A program made the translations under genes and the position numbers. Below the pieces are notes generated by a model. It was not told the DNA's origin and searched no databases. It was given only the letters and a program-made list of their open reading frames with translations. Below, one piece after another: positions 10,974 through 23,988 of a stretch of DNA of 64,000 nucleotides; position 1 is the stretch's first letter; each line of letters starts with the position of its first letter. Source of the DNA: Zarea fungicola (lineage: Eukaryota > Ascomycota > Sordariomycetes > Hypocreales > Cordycipitaceae); contig FWCC01000070.1 of the NCBI GenBank assembly GCA_900169235.1, positions 124,001 to 188,000 on the forward strand. Direction: 5' to 3'.

Positions 10974-13900
10974 CTAAAGGGTTAAGTCTCTTCTTAGTAC
11001 GGAAAAGGCGGCCGTCTTGTTGCCAACGTTTAACAAAGACATGAAGGTGTTGATGGCTACTAGAATGTCGATGTCAGAATTGCGAGCACCTACATCGGCA
11101 TTAGCTCGAAGAGCCCGTTCGTAGAGATTTGAGCCTAGCTGGGTCAGCCCGAGTAGCTGAAATAAACGACCAGTGTTGTAGTATCTTTCTGAGAGTGGCC
11201 TTGCTCCGCTGCCCTCGTTTGCTTCGAAGTACTGAGTAATGAAGGCCTGCCCTTGCAGAAGCAGATACTGTCGGTTCGTAGACTGTCTCTTTAAACCATA
11301 GTGAACATATGCCAGCCCTAAGCTTAAATTTACCATGGGATTGCTAGCATCAAGCGACCTTGCTCGTAAAAAGTAACCTGTAAAGAAGCCATCAGATAAA
11401 TGATTCCGTGTGCGAAGTAGTCAGACACATACTGATTGCGTAAGTATAGCTGGTGGATGTAAACAAGATATGCCCGTATAGCATTAACAGACACACATCC
11501 AGGTCGACTTTCGAGGAGGTAGTGTCTCCTGCCTCCGACGAATCAAACTTCGCAGTCAACCATTCCTCGTGGCTATTATCGACGGCTCGAATTTGTCGTA
11601 AAATGAACTTTTGCGCCGGCCCGGACGTATACCAGGAAACTGGTGACTGGCAGAGTTTTGATAATAAAGCAAACATCCGATTTGAGTCCGACATTACCCC
11701 ATCTCTCATCAAATGTCGGGCAATCGAAACGCATCGCTCTTCATCGTTTGTATAGATGGCACAAACTAAAAAGTTTTAGTATTGCAGTTCATTGCAGAAG
11801 GTGAAAAACGTACCCGTCCAAGCGACATGAATAAGGAATTCATGGTTCGATGCTTGGAAAACCACTGAATCCTTGGCGGCCTCACATACTTGGTACGCGT
11901 CCTCCCTTTGGTGGTTCATGGCAAGTCCAATGGCATAGTCCAGAAAAATATTTAGCCAATTATCAAACGAAATCCCTTGATGCATTCCTTGTTGGGAGCT
12001 GGCCACACTATGGTCGCCGTGCGGCGCAACAGCTATGTACAAGAGTGTCAGCTAAAGTTGGATTAGTCGTCAACGCGTGATCTCGAACTTACACCGTGTC
12101 AAGCGCTCATACATTTGAGAGAGTTCATTATCCTGCGCGAGTGAGTTCGTCGGCATGGAGGAAGGCCTTTTGCAAAGAAACTGGAGGAATTTATCCCAAG
12201 AATAAAATCGCTTCAATGACCTGAAATCATCAACCAAATCCCGGGACGCACTCATCCATTCCTCCGCGAGACAACCTTGGCCCTCGGAAATTCGGCGTTT
12301 CAAATCTCTCACGATTTCATACTGCTGTGATAGCTTAATGGCTCGTGCTTGCTCATCTTGACGTAACGTGTCCGCACCAGCAAGTCGCTTCGGCCGATAG
12401 CGTCTCGGAACGCGTGAGTGCTTACTGGACCCGCCTCCTACAGCACTGTGATCATTCTTTGAGAGCCGGAGTCGCAGCTCCTCTTGATAGCTTTGCTCGC
12501 TGCGTATATGGCCTGTGATATCAATAGCCCCATAGTTTAGTTGATTATTCTGGGCGTCTCGCAATGCCAATGCTTCTGCTGTCAATATCAGAGCCTCCTC
12601 GCCTTCTTTTGCCTTTTCGTACATGTTTGCTAGCTCGATTCTGGCATCTATAGAAGTTTCGTCAGCGTCGATGGATGCCAGAAAACTCTCTTCTGCTTTT
12701 GGTGGCTCTCCGGTCAGAATATAACATCTACCGAGCTGCAACAAGATAGTAGAGTCAGGGCTGTCGGAACTATCACGGAATATTTCTAATATATTGGTGG
12801 CGAGATCTATAACACCACCCTTCATGAGCTCCTCTGAAAGATCGTAGGCAACGGAGGGAAACTCGGCAACAAAATCTTTAGCCTTTGGAGTTGAGGGATC
12901 GAGAAATTTCAAGTGTGCCTAGTACTAATCAGTGGCAGATCTCAGCAATTGAGTGCTTGTAGTATCTCACCATTGCTTCGTTCTTCTCAAGAAGCCGAAG
13001 GCGCAAGATAGCCAGTCTCATTCTAAGCTCCAATGGTAGGGATTCACCATACAGCTCCAACTGAAACATCGAATTCTGAAACGGTTCGTGCAGATCCCGC
13101 CGGCAATTGTCCATATCCCATTCGCGGTCGTCGGACTGAAGCTCATCCCAATAACATTCGGAGACTCGCCCTACCATCCACCTCGCAAGGGCCTTAAGTT
13201 CCCTGATTGTTTCACGGTAGCTGCCGCTGGAGGCACATAGGTCGATGTAAATTCCAATATCGTACCACAGTTCATCAAATCTATCGCCAGCTCCTGTGGA
13301 AGTAACAATGTCGAAAAAACGGCGATATGCCGCTTTGGCAGATAAAAGGGCAGTTGGATTTTCTCTGTTGTCGGCACAAGCTTCTGCAAGCTTCCGGACA
13401 ATATCTAGATCTCCAGGCCGTTGCTTCAAGAGGAAATTATACTCCAATATTGCTTGGGAATAATGACCTTGGCTCTGGCAAACAGACGCCTTACCCAATC
13501 TTGCTTCCAGGTTCTGTGGATCGGCTCTTAGGGCTGCCGAGAAGCACAGTCGGGCTGTTTTCACGTTCTCTTCTTCATTTCCGCCAATATTGTCTAGTGC
13601 ATACGAAGCACACGAAAGCCAGCCGCCAATATCTTTGGGTCTCAGGTGCGCCGCGTACACCATGGCTGATAGAGCTCGGTCCAATTCGCCCTGCTCTCGG
13701 AAGATAGATGAGAGAGCTGTCCACGCCTGATAAGTCTCTGCGTTGATTCTGATCACTTCTGAGACTAAATCTAAAGCGCGGTCATATTCACCAGCCAGAA
13801 AGGCTTGATTTACCCTCGACAGTCGCGCAGTAATGTCGCCACGGGGCTTCGCTGCCTTTCTTGGGCCCCGGGAACCACGTCCTCCCCTTAATCCACCGCG

Positions 13901-14041
13901 ACTCGGCCTCTCACCAGTCCTATTGTCTCCATGAGAAGCTAGAAATTCGCGGACAGATTCATCGAATCTTGCAATGTCCCCTTGGAGCTCCTCAAGATCC
14001 GAATCCGCATCCGAGTTATCACTGAGTGGTTGACTGTCCAT
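10974..14041 (-). CDS. sfc4: TFIIIC TPR subunit (Tfc4/Sfc4)
   Basis: This is the large TPR subunit of RNA polymerase III initiation factor TFIIIC, which places TFIIIB upstream of tRNA and 5S genes. Exons are 14041-12971, 12918-12093, 12032-11814, 11765-11433 and 11377-10974, giving 950 residues, close to the family size. An acidic N-terminus (NSDADSDLEELQGDIARFDE) and a Gly/Arg-rich patch precede two TPR arrays. The first includes NQAFLAGEYDRALDLVSEVI and WTALSSIFREQGELDRALSA; the second includes LQLGRCYILTGEPPKAEESF. The C-terminus carries further TPR-like helices (NLSLGLAYVHYGLKRQS and YNTGRLFQLLGLTQLG). The junction at 12093/12032 was chosen for its GTAAGT donor and for phase; an alternative acceptor at about 12051 breaks the frame. 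An upstream Met at 14068 is in frame but MDSQ at 14041 is preferred. Confidence 0.9.
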
Positions 14042-14660
14042 AAGGCCCCAACAAGCTAGATGATGCAATAGAATAGAATATTATTGCAGTTCAATCCCCC
14101 TGACGGTGCGTGACGTTTTTCGTACTTGCAAGAGCAAAACGCAGCCTCACTCGGACTTTGTTGTGCTCACGTGATAATAAATGGACCCAACCCTGACTTT
14201 CAAACTGATTCTAAAGGCGATATAAATTCTTGATTGTAAATATATGGAAATGTGAGCCTGGAGTTGATATGAGAAGTAATTGGATTGATGTTGAAGGGAA
14301 TTGAGAGTGATCCGTGACTAAATTAGCCTGAGTGTTCTGGAGTATGGAAGTGCCCCACATTTCCGAATTTACATGCAGCAGTCACTTTCAGATGCCTGTC
14401 AAGCAGGGCAAAATTGTGTGATAATTGAGTAATAATCAAAAGTACACAAGACTATGCAATGTATTTTCTTAGGTTTTTGAGTCCACACTGAGAGTCATAT
14501 CTTTCCGAATGAAATGTAATATTGTCCAACCCAAATTTCCAATTCAACTCTACGCAGTATGTTGTCTTCATCTGTTGACGTGATGCTATTTGGTAGATCA
14601 TATTGGTCCTCGGTTTTCGAACCCGGCCTCTCTACCCACCCTGGACCTGCAGAATGAGCA
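14042..14660. other. intergenic: 5' of sfc4, 3' of vts1
   Basis: About 620 bp between the start of sfc4 and the stop of vts1, both on the minus strand. It should hold the sfc4 promoter and the vts1 3' UTR. The minus-strand reading frame at 14495-14689 is the vts1 last exon read in the wrong frame plus 3' UTR. Nothing else was recognised. Confidence 0.5.
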
Positions 14661-16614
14661 TTAAGCAATGCGTCCATCAGCCTTGGCATCTATAGTTTCC
14701 ATTAGTGTCACATCTTCATGCCGAGAACATATGATGCTTAAACATACCCTTAACTTGCTCAAATACTTTGAGCATCTTCCTCCTTGCCCCGAGAGCATTA
14801 ACACCGCGGTCCTCAAGGGCTTTGTCGTCTAATTCAACAAGATCAGTCCATTTCATATCCTTCAAATTGTCAGTGTATTTGTGGAGGCGTAGACTGCGTA
14901 ACCAGCTCGGGATGTCCTGTAGAAGAGTGGGGTCCGTGGGGTCCTCTGGTGGTTTTGAAGTGCCTCTGCGGCCTCTTGGAGACCGGCCGCGCACCAAGTC
15001 CGAGTGGTCCGATAAGTAGCCCTCATGCCCGGCTAAGGCTAGCTGCCCCAGGTTAACAGCAGGAATGCTGCCCGCCATGACGCCAGGGGAACCATCGTAC
15101 GCACTCAGGAAGCCGTTATGCTGTGGCGAAGCGAAATGAGGCACCTGGGCAAGAGAATGCTGCATAGAAAGCCCTGGAGATTTGGGCCGCGAGCGGTTAC
15201 CAATGCCGATCCCTTGCTGAGATTGCAGAGCAAGTATCTGCTCTCGCCCTAAGACTTGGCCGTGCTCGTTTATCATGACGACATTACCAGGGATGCTGAG
15301 GCCTTGTGGGTGAGAAGGCGGCGGGGACATCTGGCTACTGCCTGGTGCATCATTTGAACGAGCTCTGCGGTACTTGCGGGCGTCATCAAGTGCAAATCGA
15401 TTGTTTACTGTGGAGAGAGCAGCCAGTTTCATTGCCGTAGCATTAGCAACCATATCAGCCTGCGAGCCAGGCTGCTGATTCGTGTTAAAGGTAGATGTCA
15501 TCGGCGTGTTAACCATGGAAGCCCAGTTGCCGCTGCTTCCGTTGTTGTATGGAGAGAGTAGTGGCAGGTCAGATACGTTCTTTTCTGGCGCAGAAAGCGT
15601 GGTGTTTTGGATGGCGGCATTATTTGCTAGCTGCGGCAGTGGTGACCGCAAGCCACCAGATGAGGAAGGCTGTACGAATTGACCCATTGGTGCTTGTGAG
15701 GCAGGGCCCTTGGAGCCGTTCTGGTCAGAGCCCCAGGGCGAAATGCCGGAACCTACGCCTTCACGAGAGTCTTGGTTAGCACCCATCGACGACCTTGGAT
15801 CAACCGCAACGCTGTTTCTATTCGATGAGGGTGGATTTCCAGTCTGTTGTGTAAACTTGGCCTTTTCCGTCGCAATAGCAGCTGCAGCATCTGGAAACAT
15901 GGCATTGATGGTCGAAGAATCTAAGACAGAGTGGCGCTTCCCAGGCAATGCCGATGACGTTGCTGCCCGAGAGAACGAATTTCGAGACGAATCAACAGTA
16001 ATTTTGTTCATAGCATCACTAAGGCGGTTCGACATGGGGTCTGTAATCCTTATTAGCACCCGCATAGTTGCATTAGATAGTGTCAGACAATTACCCTTGT
16101 CGAAAGTTGCTGGGGAGAGAACCCCGGACATGGGATGATTCTTGCCCATCTGCTGTAGCACTTGGATGAAGAAACGGATTTGAACTTGAGTCGTTTGCTG
16201 CAGTAGAGCATACAGAGCGGCGGTACGTTCAGCCTCACTCAAAACACGGAACCATTGTTCAATGGCACTAAGTTCATCTTTAAAGTCCTGGTCAAGCGTT
16301 GCTGCCGCCATTTCTTCAAGAGTCGTTTCGTACTGGTCGATATCGGCAATCCATTGCTGAGCAATCTTGTCTTGAGAGTCAGCATCGAATGCTGCTTGGC
16401 CATGAGGTTGTTGAGACTGTCCGTAAAAATCCGACGAGGGTCTGATGCGACTGGATGGCGCAGGCCCAGAGATAGGGCCCATATCTGCAGAGGCCCGAAG
16501 AGAGCTAGCAGAACCAACGGCTCTTGATGAAGGAGGCCGCAAAGAAGAAGTCAGGTTCGCTTCAGGGGTGCTATTCCGGTTTCCAATAACGTGATTTCCG
16601 GACATGTTCAGCAT
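14661..16614 (-). CDS. vts1: SAM-domain RNA-binding post-transcriptional regulator Vts1
   Basis: Vts1/Smaug proteins bind stem-loops in mRNA through a SAM domain and recruit deadenylases in the cytoplasm. Exons are 16614-16095, 16040-14748 and 14689-14661, giving 613 residues. The C-terminal SAM domain reads [39 protein letters not shown] and [18 protein letters not shown]. The third exon is only 29 nt; the phase (G|AT) yields the ending [11 protein letters not shown], as in family members. An N-terminal conserved region ([37 protein letters not shown]) precedes a long low-complexity Ser/Pro/Asn linker. The start at 16614 (MLNMSGN) is taken; MSGN at 16605 is equally possible. Confidence 0.93.
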
Positions 16615-18602
16615 TATTCGATCGAAAGTCGCGGCGGATTTGGGGATGGGATTCAAAAGATGAAATGACGAGCAATTATTAACAAGAAGATAAGTCTGCT
16701 TGCTCCTGCAGCAAAATGCTGGCCTCAAAGGAGTTCCTATTGGAAGATGAGAGTCAGACTATCGCATGTTACGGAAAGGCGACTTCTGTGCAAATGTAGT
16801 TAGGCAAAAATTCGGCTGGCAAAGATAGCGCTAATTATAGGTACCTGTAAAAAACATGGAACAAGACTGCAACGAAAGTAGAATGTCTGCTGCCAGGCAA
16901 ACAAGATCCAAGCCCAATGGACTATATCGTCGACGATACACAGAGCCACAACGTTTGGGTTGTCCAGAACGGAGAAGAGGTGGAGATGTGTCGAAACTCT
17001 ACTTGCTTACTTACCTGGGTAGGGCGGTGTCTTAGGTAATACGGCTGAGCTTCATGGAAATCAGCCAATAGGCACAACGGTCTAATTTTAGGAAGATTGT
17101 GAGGCAGGCTTGCTGCCTCATTAAATTTGCAGAATTTATTTCGTTATTAGTAGTATTATTATTAAAAAGAAAAGACTCAACACTGCATTTGGTAGTTGGA
17201 AAACACTGAATGATTGCGTAGGCGCGGCTGGGCAAACTCAAAGAAGACAAGGCAATTGAAAATGATGATATATGAGCGATGACTGAACCCTCGCAGATAG
17301 ATAGACGCAATGGAAGGTACATACAGTACTTTTTCGGTCTGAACAATTTAATGTCCAGTTTCCGAGATAAACTAGCCTTATGCAAGCAACCAATAAGCAA
17401 CTCTGCAGTGGCTTTTAGAAACTTTTTTTCTTTTGCTTTCAACGAAAGAACTTCAGCACAAACACACTTTTGTACTGGTACCGTTAGTATCAATAAAAAA
17501 TCATTCAAAAGTCTTAACACAAGCAGCAATCCGTCTCAACCGATTATGTATGTCCGGCACAGTTGGGCACTTGTCTATTGATTCGACCAAGCACAATGTG
17601 GCCGAAGGATTAGTCGATTGGACGCCACTATGATAAGGTAGTTGAATATGATTAGATAGACGTTTGCATGACCATCTCCGAGATTTGGGCAATATGATCT
17701 AGTAGGAAAAGCTAATGACAGCCAAAAATGTTTTATTTTTCATTTATTTACCGGCACTACAAAGACCCTGCCGGAGAGATTGACTGGAAACCTCGTTTTC
17801 CATCCCATTGAATCACTTATTTCCTTTAAACGCCGTAGAATGGTTTAAACAACGTCACGCTTGCCCTCCTTGGCCTCCTTCTGTATTCTGGCGGTTAGTA
17901 TTCAAGCGGGAGCGGGAGCGGGAGCGGCAGACGGGTATTGCGCACCAAAGCCTTCATGTTGCCATGCAGAGCATGTCTGTGGTTTCGGCGGAACTTGGGG
18001 TCGGTTCCCTTGAGAGAAGGATAGCGCGAAGTCTTCGGCTTCTTGATGCTATCCAAATAATTAGTTTTTGGAGGGGGTACTCTCGCGATATGACAAAACG
18101 AACCCGTTACGGTGCGCCTTCTTCGACTGGTTATGCTGCGAACTGTTCTTTGACTCTGACCGCCAACGGTTAGCAGATTTCGTATGCTATTTGCCTATCC
18201 ATACGCTACTCACTGGCCATGGCTGCAGTTTGATGTGTTGCTGTCGACTTGGTCTCAAAACTATCATGCTGCGGAGCAAGCAAAAATGTGTGTGAGTGTC
18301 GAAAACCCTAGCGAGTATGTGGGGCCATTGCTGACCTAATCCGTGTTGTTCACAATATTAGTTACCTTACTCTACCATGCCGCATGTGATGCACGAACAT
18401 ATGTGGATACCCATTAACTAACTGTATGTTGCATTAATATTAAACCATTGAGCCTTCACATCTCAATTCTCGGCTCAAATATTTTTGCCTTTCTTTTCAC
18501 CCAAAATATGCACATTCCCAGAAAATAAAGGTATGGATCTAAAAACTACATGTTAAATATGAGAGCTGCCATTCTAGCCTTGGACGACCTGGTCGAGAAT
18601 TT
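16615..18602. other. intergenic: vts1 upstream region and PMP47 3' side
   Basis: Two kilobases between the vts1 start and the end of the PMP47-like gene, both minus strand. It is expected to hold the vts1 promoter and leader. A short (GGGAGC)n tract lies near 17908-17926. ORFs here are short and match no family I know. No tRNA or other structured RNA was recognised. Confidence 0.45.
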
Positions 18603-19778
18603 CTACTTGGTTGTAAGTAAGGTCGCACCAACTACAGAACGGCTAGCAACAGCCGCAGCAGACTGTGACACTCGTCCAGAACGGAGTGAGGATAGGTATC
18701 GGAAGAATAGGACAAATAAAAGCTCGACTCTGACGAGCCTGTTAGTAAAGGAATAATCAAACAAGGCGATGACTTGCACCTACCGCTCTTTGGCCATCAT
18801 GAGGATGCCTTGCACCAAGAACCCCTTCATAATTTGGGGGCCAATGCCTTTGAACAGGCCCAACAGGCCTTCATTTTCCACGATGAAACCCATAACCTCC
18901 CCAAAGCTCTTGAATGTCTTCCCTTTCCTTGAGGGGGGGGGTCTAGACTGTAGGCCGACTTTGGCAACAATGAGAGGCTGGGTAGCAATAGTAGCCAGAG
19001 CTTTGGATGTTGCTCCAAGAACTGGGCTGGGTTAGACCAATTTAGATACAGACTGGAAACCTACTTACTGAAAGCCTCCCACGGCTTGAGGCTGCTTCGA
19101 CCCGGGAAGAAGCCAGCTTTGAGACGCTCATAGGCACCATAGGTAATGGCAGGATTAATGACTAGAACTAGACTGGCCTTCAAGCCGCGCCAAAGGCCGC
19201 TGATACCATCTGGTCCCTCAACGACTTCCTTGCCCGTAGCGAGTAATCCCTTACGGTCGATCTTTTTCGCGGTTTGTTGCCTAGTCGTCACAACCGCTAC
19301 AGGAATCGTGAAGAGCTGGGCTAGGGCACCTGCAATCGCGCCAAGTGCCAACTCTATGGCAGTTGAATTGGCGGTAGTAGTCTTGCTGTACCTGGAATAC
19401 ACCCGGCGCACAACTGTATACCAATAGAAGTAGGCAAAGTTGGTGGACGCAACACCGAGCAGCGAGCCACTCATACCAGTATAGAGTCCTTCAATACCTT
19501 CATCTTGGAGAATTCTCGAGATGGCATCCCAAGTTGAGGTATAGTGAGGAGCATCCTTGTCGCTGGTCGTGTCGCCGGCCTTTCGGGGTACTTGTACTTG
19601 AAGCTTCGTCTTAACACTAGGCTCGGCCCTCAGTCAGCTCTGGTTCCTATTAAGACTAAACCCGGCGGAAAACGAACATATCAAGAGGGTAAACGAGTGC
19701 ATTGGCAACGACTGCACCAGTTGCGCCTGCAACAGCACCGCCCCAGGGTGAGATGGCAGGCTTCGATTGGCCGGTCAT
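18603..19778 (-). CDS. PMP47: Peroxisomal membrane carrier, PMP47/Ant1 type
   Basis: This mitochondrial-carrier-family protein resembles the peroxisomal PMP47/Ant1 adenine-nucleotide carriers that supply ATP for fatty-acid activation. Exons are 19778-19678, 19616-19069, 19021-18784 and 18738-18603, giving 340 residues. Carrier signatures appear once per repeat: VYPLDIVKTKLQ, TIPVAVVTTRQQ and ATQPLIVAKVGLQ, with GLYTGMSGSLLGVASTNFAY and GLWRGLKASLVLVINPAITY following repeats one and two. The first intron uses a GTTCGT donor. The acceptor at 19022-19024 is the second of two tandem CAGs; the phase demands it. The gene is divergent from palB. Peroxisomal location is inferred from family resemblance. 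Confidence 0.9.
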
Positions 19779-20916
19779 TGTAGTTGCCAGTAAGCGGCAA
19801 CCTAGACGTAAATGAGCCTTTACGATGGAAAAAAAAAAAAAGAAGAGTGACAGCTTTTCTATGTTCCGTTGCGTTCGTATTGGTAATTTACTGGTGGTTG
19901 TGGTAAGCTAGGAATCTGTTCGGAAGGCGGGAACAGCAAACGATAAACTTAGTCGTATGCAAATCATTGAGATGCCATTGACCGTAGCGCTCCGAAAAAG
20001 GCAGCCTGGACCTCGGTCCCCGTCTGAGTGGGCCAGTCGGTAAGCTGGTGCAGCGCCATGCTCACTCACCCTACCACGTTGGTGTCCGCCGCAGAGGTAC
20101 CTAAGCAGGTATTTCATTGCTGCCTTTACTATGGGGTGGGTTCCTAGCTGGGTACCTAGTCGCTAAACTGGTACCTTAGGTAAGCAATGTCTTGTATTTT
20201 TCAGTGACCTCGGTTGGTCAACAGCTGCTCCATTGGCCCTGTTTCATACCAGTAGAGTTATTGGCGCGCGAGCCTGTATGGCCGGTGCTCGCCACAGTGA
20301 CTGGCCGAGTAGGTTTTAGGCACTTGAGCATCGTACCCAGGCACCGGCCAGGTACGTAACCTATCTTTATAAGACCTACCATCAGCTAGTGACTTGACCG
20401 AGTTCACTTGAACGCAAGACTCAAAGTCCCGGCCTCAACCCATCTAGCGTTTTATGGCTCTCTGCTTGAATATAGACTACCAGCTAGGTATGGTAGCGTC
20501 TCCGGCCGATGTTTTAAGCTGCTAAGCCGCAGCACTAAGATTGCAAGCGAGGCTATCACACGTAATAAGCGAGGGCAATCGGGAAGCACCAGAGTTATCA
20601 GTGTAGCATGGATCTGCTTGTATATACAGATCTAGACCTGTTCCTGTAATGTAGGACTGTAACTTGACGTTTGCTCAATTTGCGCCACCACGATGCCGCC
20701 AAGTAATCATGCCATCCGTAAAGAGCTTTGCCAGCAAACCGAGATATTCCTATACCGGGATGGCAACCCACTCCAGGGTAACAAAGGGCAAACGAATACC
20801 ATGCACAGCCATTCTGGTACACGGTCTTCTCTGGTTTAATTTCGGGGCCGCATCGACGGCATCTATCCTTTCCATGCTGCTACTGCCACAGGTGGTCATG
20901 AAAGTCGAGGGATATT
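19779..20916. promoter_or_regulatory. divergent PMP47/palB intergenic region
   Basis: Shared upstream region of the PMP47-like carrier (minus) and palB (plus). It contains a poly-A run near 19830, CCTAGGTA-type motifs at 20141-20182 and one GCCAGG hexamer at 20347-20352. That hexamer fits the PacC consensus GCCARG, which is worth noting upstream of a PacC-pathway gene, but a single hexamer is weak evidence. Small ORFs here look non-coding. Confidence 0.4.
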
Positions 20917-23591
20917 ATGGAGAAAGAAGCGCAGGTAAATGAGCAACCGCACACTACTGCCCTCAACGACCTAACTAATGTCCGACAAGGCTGCTGAAGC
21001 TCTCGCTGTAGCCACGACTGGCAGAGAAGGACTGGATTATGCGATTCAAGCGGCTGAGTTGTACATGCGTGCTGCAAGCAATGCACCCAAGAAGCAAGAT
21101 GCTGCCCGCTTTCGCCGGAGATGCAAAGAACTTATCGCCTATGCTGAAAAGCTCAAAACACAATTGTCAAAAAAACACACTGCTGAAAATGGAACCGATA
21201 TACTGCAAAAGGCTTCTCTGCTGCATGGTAACGAGTTCCAACCCTGGGAGAAAAATCCCTCTGAGGCCGAGTTTCAGCGCGAGGCCGGCCAACAGTTGTT
21301 CATGTATGCCTTTGCAGCAATTCGCAGAAGCCTGGCTAATCTTTTCGTGGCAGTGACAAGACGACATTCAGCTTATCGCCGGTCCAAACGCAAAACTTCG
21401 CGGCATGGCAGAGACCCCAAGATCTGGTTGGAATTTCGCATGACAGTGATTTGGAAGATCTGATGCGGCCCTCGAAGAGTTGTAACCTAGTTCAGGATGT
21501 GACAACCGACTGCTCCGTCGTAGCTAGCCTCTCGGCGGCTATCGGCATGCTAACCGGCAAGCATGCTGTAAGTATGCACAATAATATCCGGGTTGCTAAG
21601 CTCTCAAAAACCTAACAGGATGCCAAAATCATTAGGTACTATCCTCAATCATTCACCCCTTTGACCATGAACGTGGACACCCAAAAATTTCGGGGTCGGG
21701 GAAATACGTCTTTCGCATGAATTTCAACGGCTGCTGGAGACGTGTGGTCATAGATGATCGGCTGCCTGCATCCAGAACTGAGAGAACACTATTCGTGGTT
21801 GACCGAAGAAATCCGCGACTCATCTGGCCAGCTCTCCTCGAAAAAGCGTACCTGAAAGTACGCGGCGGGTACGACTTCCCTGGAAGTAACTCTGGAACAG
21901 ATTTGTGGGTTCTAACGGGCTGGATTCCTGAGCAGCTTTTCCTTCAAAGGGAAGATTTTGACCTGAGTACAACATGGAGGAGGATAAAAGCTGCACATGA
22001 GACAGAGGATGTGGTTGTAACCCTTGGAACGGGACGAATCTCTTCCGAAGAAGAAGAGATCATGGGCCTAGTTGGGGAACACGATTATGCTGTTCTCGAT
22101 ATGGACGCGTCAGATGGTATACGGAAGCTACTTATTAAAAACCCATGGTGCAACGGACCCGTCTGGACCGGGGCAGGCTGGTCAACCCCCCAAAAATCTC
22201 CTAGCATCGGACTCAACCACTCTGGAAAAGTTCCTAATAACAGACTGGACCTTCCTTCTTCAGGAACTCTATGGGTTGCCTTTGAAGATGTGGCCCAGCA
22301 TTTTGAGTCCATGTACCTGAACTGGAATCCTAGTGTATTCCCGCACCGCCAAGATCGACATTTTAACTGGAGTACACCACCCAAACAACTCGCTGCGTCA
22401 CTTGTGCGAAATGCCCAATACTCTATCGGCTGCCCCAGAGGCGGACTTGTTTGGATACTGATCAGTCGACACTTTGTGGACCAAGAGCTGGGTATGATGC
22501 GGAATCGCCAAGGATCTATGGCCGCAGTCGCAAAGCAGCTTGGATACATGAGCATTCTCATATTTGAGACCGATGGCGAAAGGGTACAGATGAGCGGAGA
22601 TCAGATCTATCGTGGCCCATATGTTGATTCTCCGCAAACGCTGGCCCGTTTAGAAACCGAACCTGGCCAGCAGTACACAGTAGTGCTTGATCAGCAAGAA
22701 CTGCCGCTAGAGAATTACAATTTTACGCTCACTGTATTCTCAGAGCTTCCAGTTGAGCTTCACGATGCACAGGAAGATATGTCTCATTGCAAAGAACTTG
22801 AGGGCAGTTGGAGCCGAAGGACAGCTGGAGGTAACTCTTCGCTTTCTACCTACTTTATCAACCCGCAGTACAAACTCTCTCTGGCGCAAGGTGGGCCTGT
22901 GTCAATTCTTTTGACCACCGATGATCAAGACGTTCACGTTCATGTCGACCTCGTGTGGGCATCTGGAAAGCGCGTCACAATAATTCGTGTGAAGGATTTG
23001 GCAGGTACTTCTGGCGAGTACCGACAAGGTTGTGCCGTTGCCTACGTACGACGGCTTGACCCTGGCGTGTATACGCTAATTTGTTCCACATTTGAAGCAA
23101 ACCAAACGGCGAATTATGCTGTACGAGTAACATCAATGACGCAGGTTGATATAGAAAGCATTCCTGCTGATGCCGCTGGCCGGCTGCGCAACTCTTTGGC
23201 ATCAATAAGCCTCTCAGAGAGAGAAGAACGGATGCGTGCGCAGATTAAAGTATCGTGGCTTACCCGGGGCAGCATCTGTGTACGAAGCGTCGTCCAAAAA
23301 AGTGCGAGAGAGGATCTAGTACGGCAGCCGTCCTCCCTGATGATCCGTGTGTATGTTGTACATGGCTGGGGTCCTGAACGACTAATCATTGCAGAGTCTG
23401 GCGAGGGTGAGTTCCTAGAGCCAACAGCATCACTACGTACCCCGGAATTCGATATCGAGCCAGAGAAGACGGAGTCAGGAGACTTTTGGCTTGTTTTGGA
23501 GACGATTGGAATGCATAGCGCTTCCATGTCTATCGAGACAGATGTATTTAGTGACTCTCCTGTGCTGGTCGGCTTATGGGAGAGCTGGTAG
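20917..23591 (+). CDS. palB: Calpain-like cysteine protease PalB/Rim13
   Basis: PalB is the calpain-like protease of the fungal ambient-pH pathway that carries out signalling proteolysis of PacC at endosomal ESCRT-III platforms. Exons are 20917-20934, 20990-21303, 21354-21567 and 21636-23591, giving 833 residues, the usual length. The 18-nt first exon (MEKEAQ) joins to AAEALAVATTGREGLDYAI and gives the typical MIT-like N-terminus; the ATG at 20978 would lie inside that intron. Catalytic residues are visible: Cys164 in TTDCSVVASLS, His331 in GEHDYAVLDM and Asn351 in IKNPWCNGP. The region FRMNFNGCWRRVVIDDRLP and LTGWIPEQLF are protease-core signatures. Two C2-like beta domains follow. The intron before 21636 was placed so that VLSSIIHPFDHERGHPKISG leads into the core. 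Confidence 0.95.
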
Positions 23592-23988
23592 TATCGGGCC
23601 AAGTTCGAAAGCTGGCCAGTTGAATCATGCTTAACATTACTAAACACTCCTATAATGGTAGCGAATGCCACAGCTGTAGATCCAAACGATGGGAACTAAA
23701 TACACGTTGCGCTGGCATTCGTTTCAGAATCTTCATATCGTACCGTCAACCCTCCAAAAAGAAATCCATAAAAACTAATGCCAGCATATCGCCAAGGCCT
23801 GAATGAAATTTTAAGTAAAGAAAGGCAAACAGCAAGGCGTACAGGTGAAAGGAGTAGAAGACTAAAAGTAAGACAGAAGTAAAGTAGAGTCGTATCCTCA
23901 TAGGCCTTCCGTGGATTGCTCACAAAACGGTAACGCACCCACCAATCTTCAACCAAATCGTAATAGCTATTGTTGTCGCAATAAGGAT
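23592..23988. other. convergent palB/C2H2 3' region
   Basis: About 400 bp between two convergent stop codons, presumably both 3' UTRs. I see no gene or repeat in it. Confidence 0.5.

Noticed and set aside
20978..20989. ATG giving MSDKAAEAL as palB start
   Set aside because: It lies in an intron; the 18-nt upstream exon with GTAAAT donor gives the expected N-terminal length and phase.
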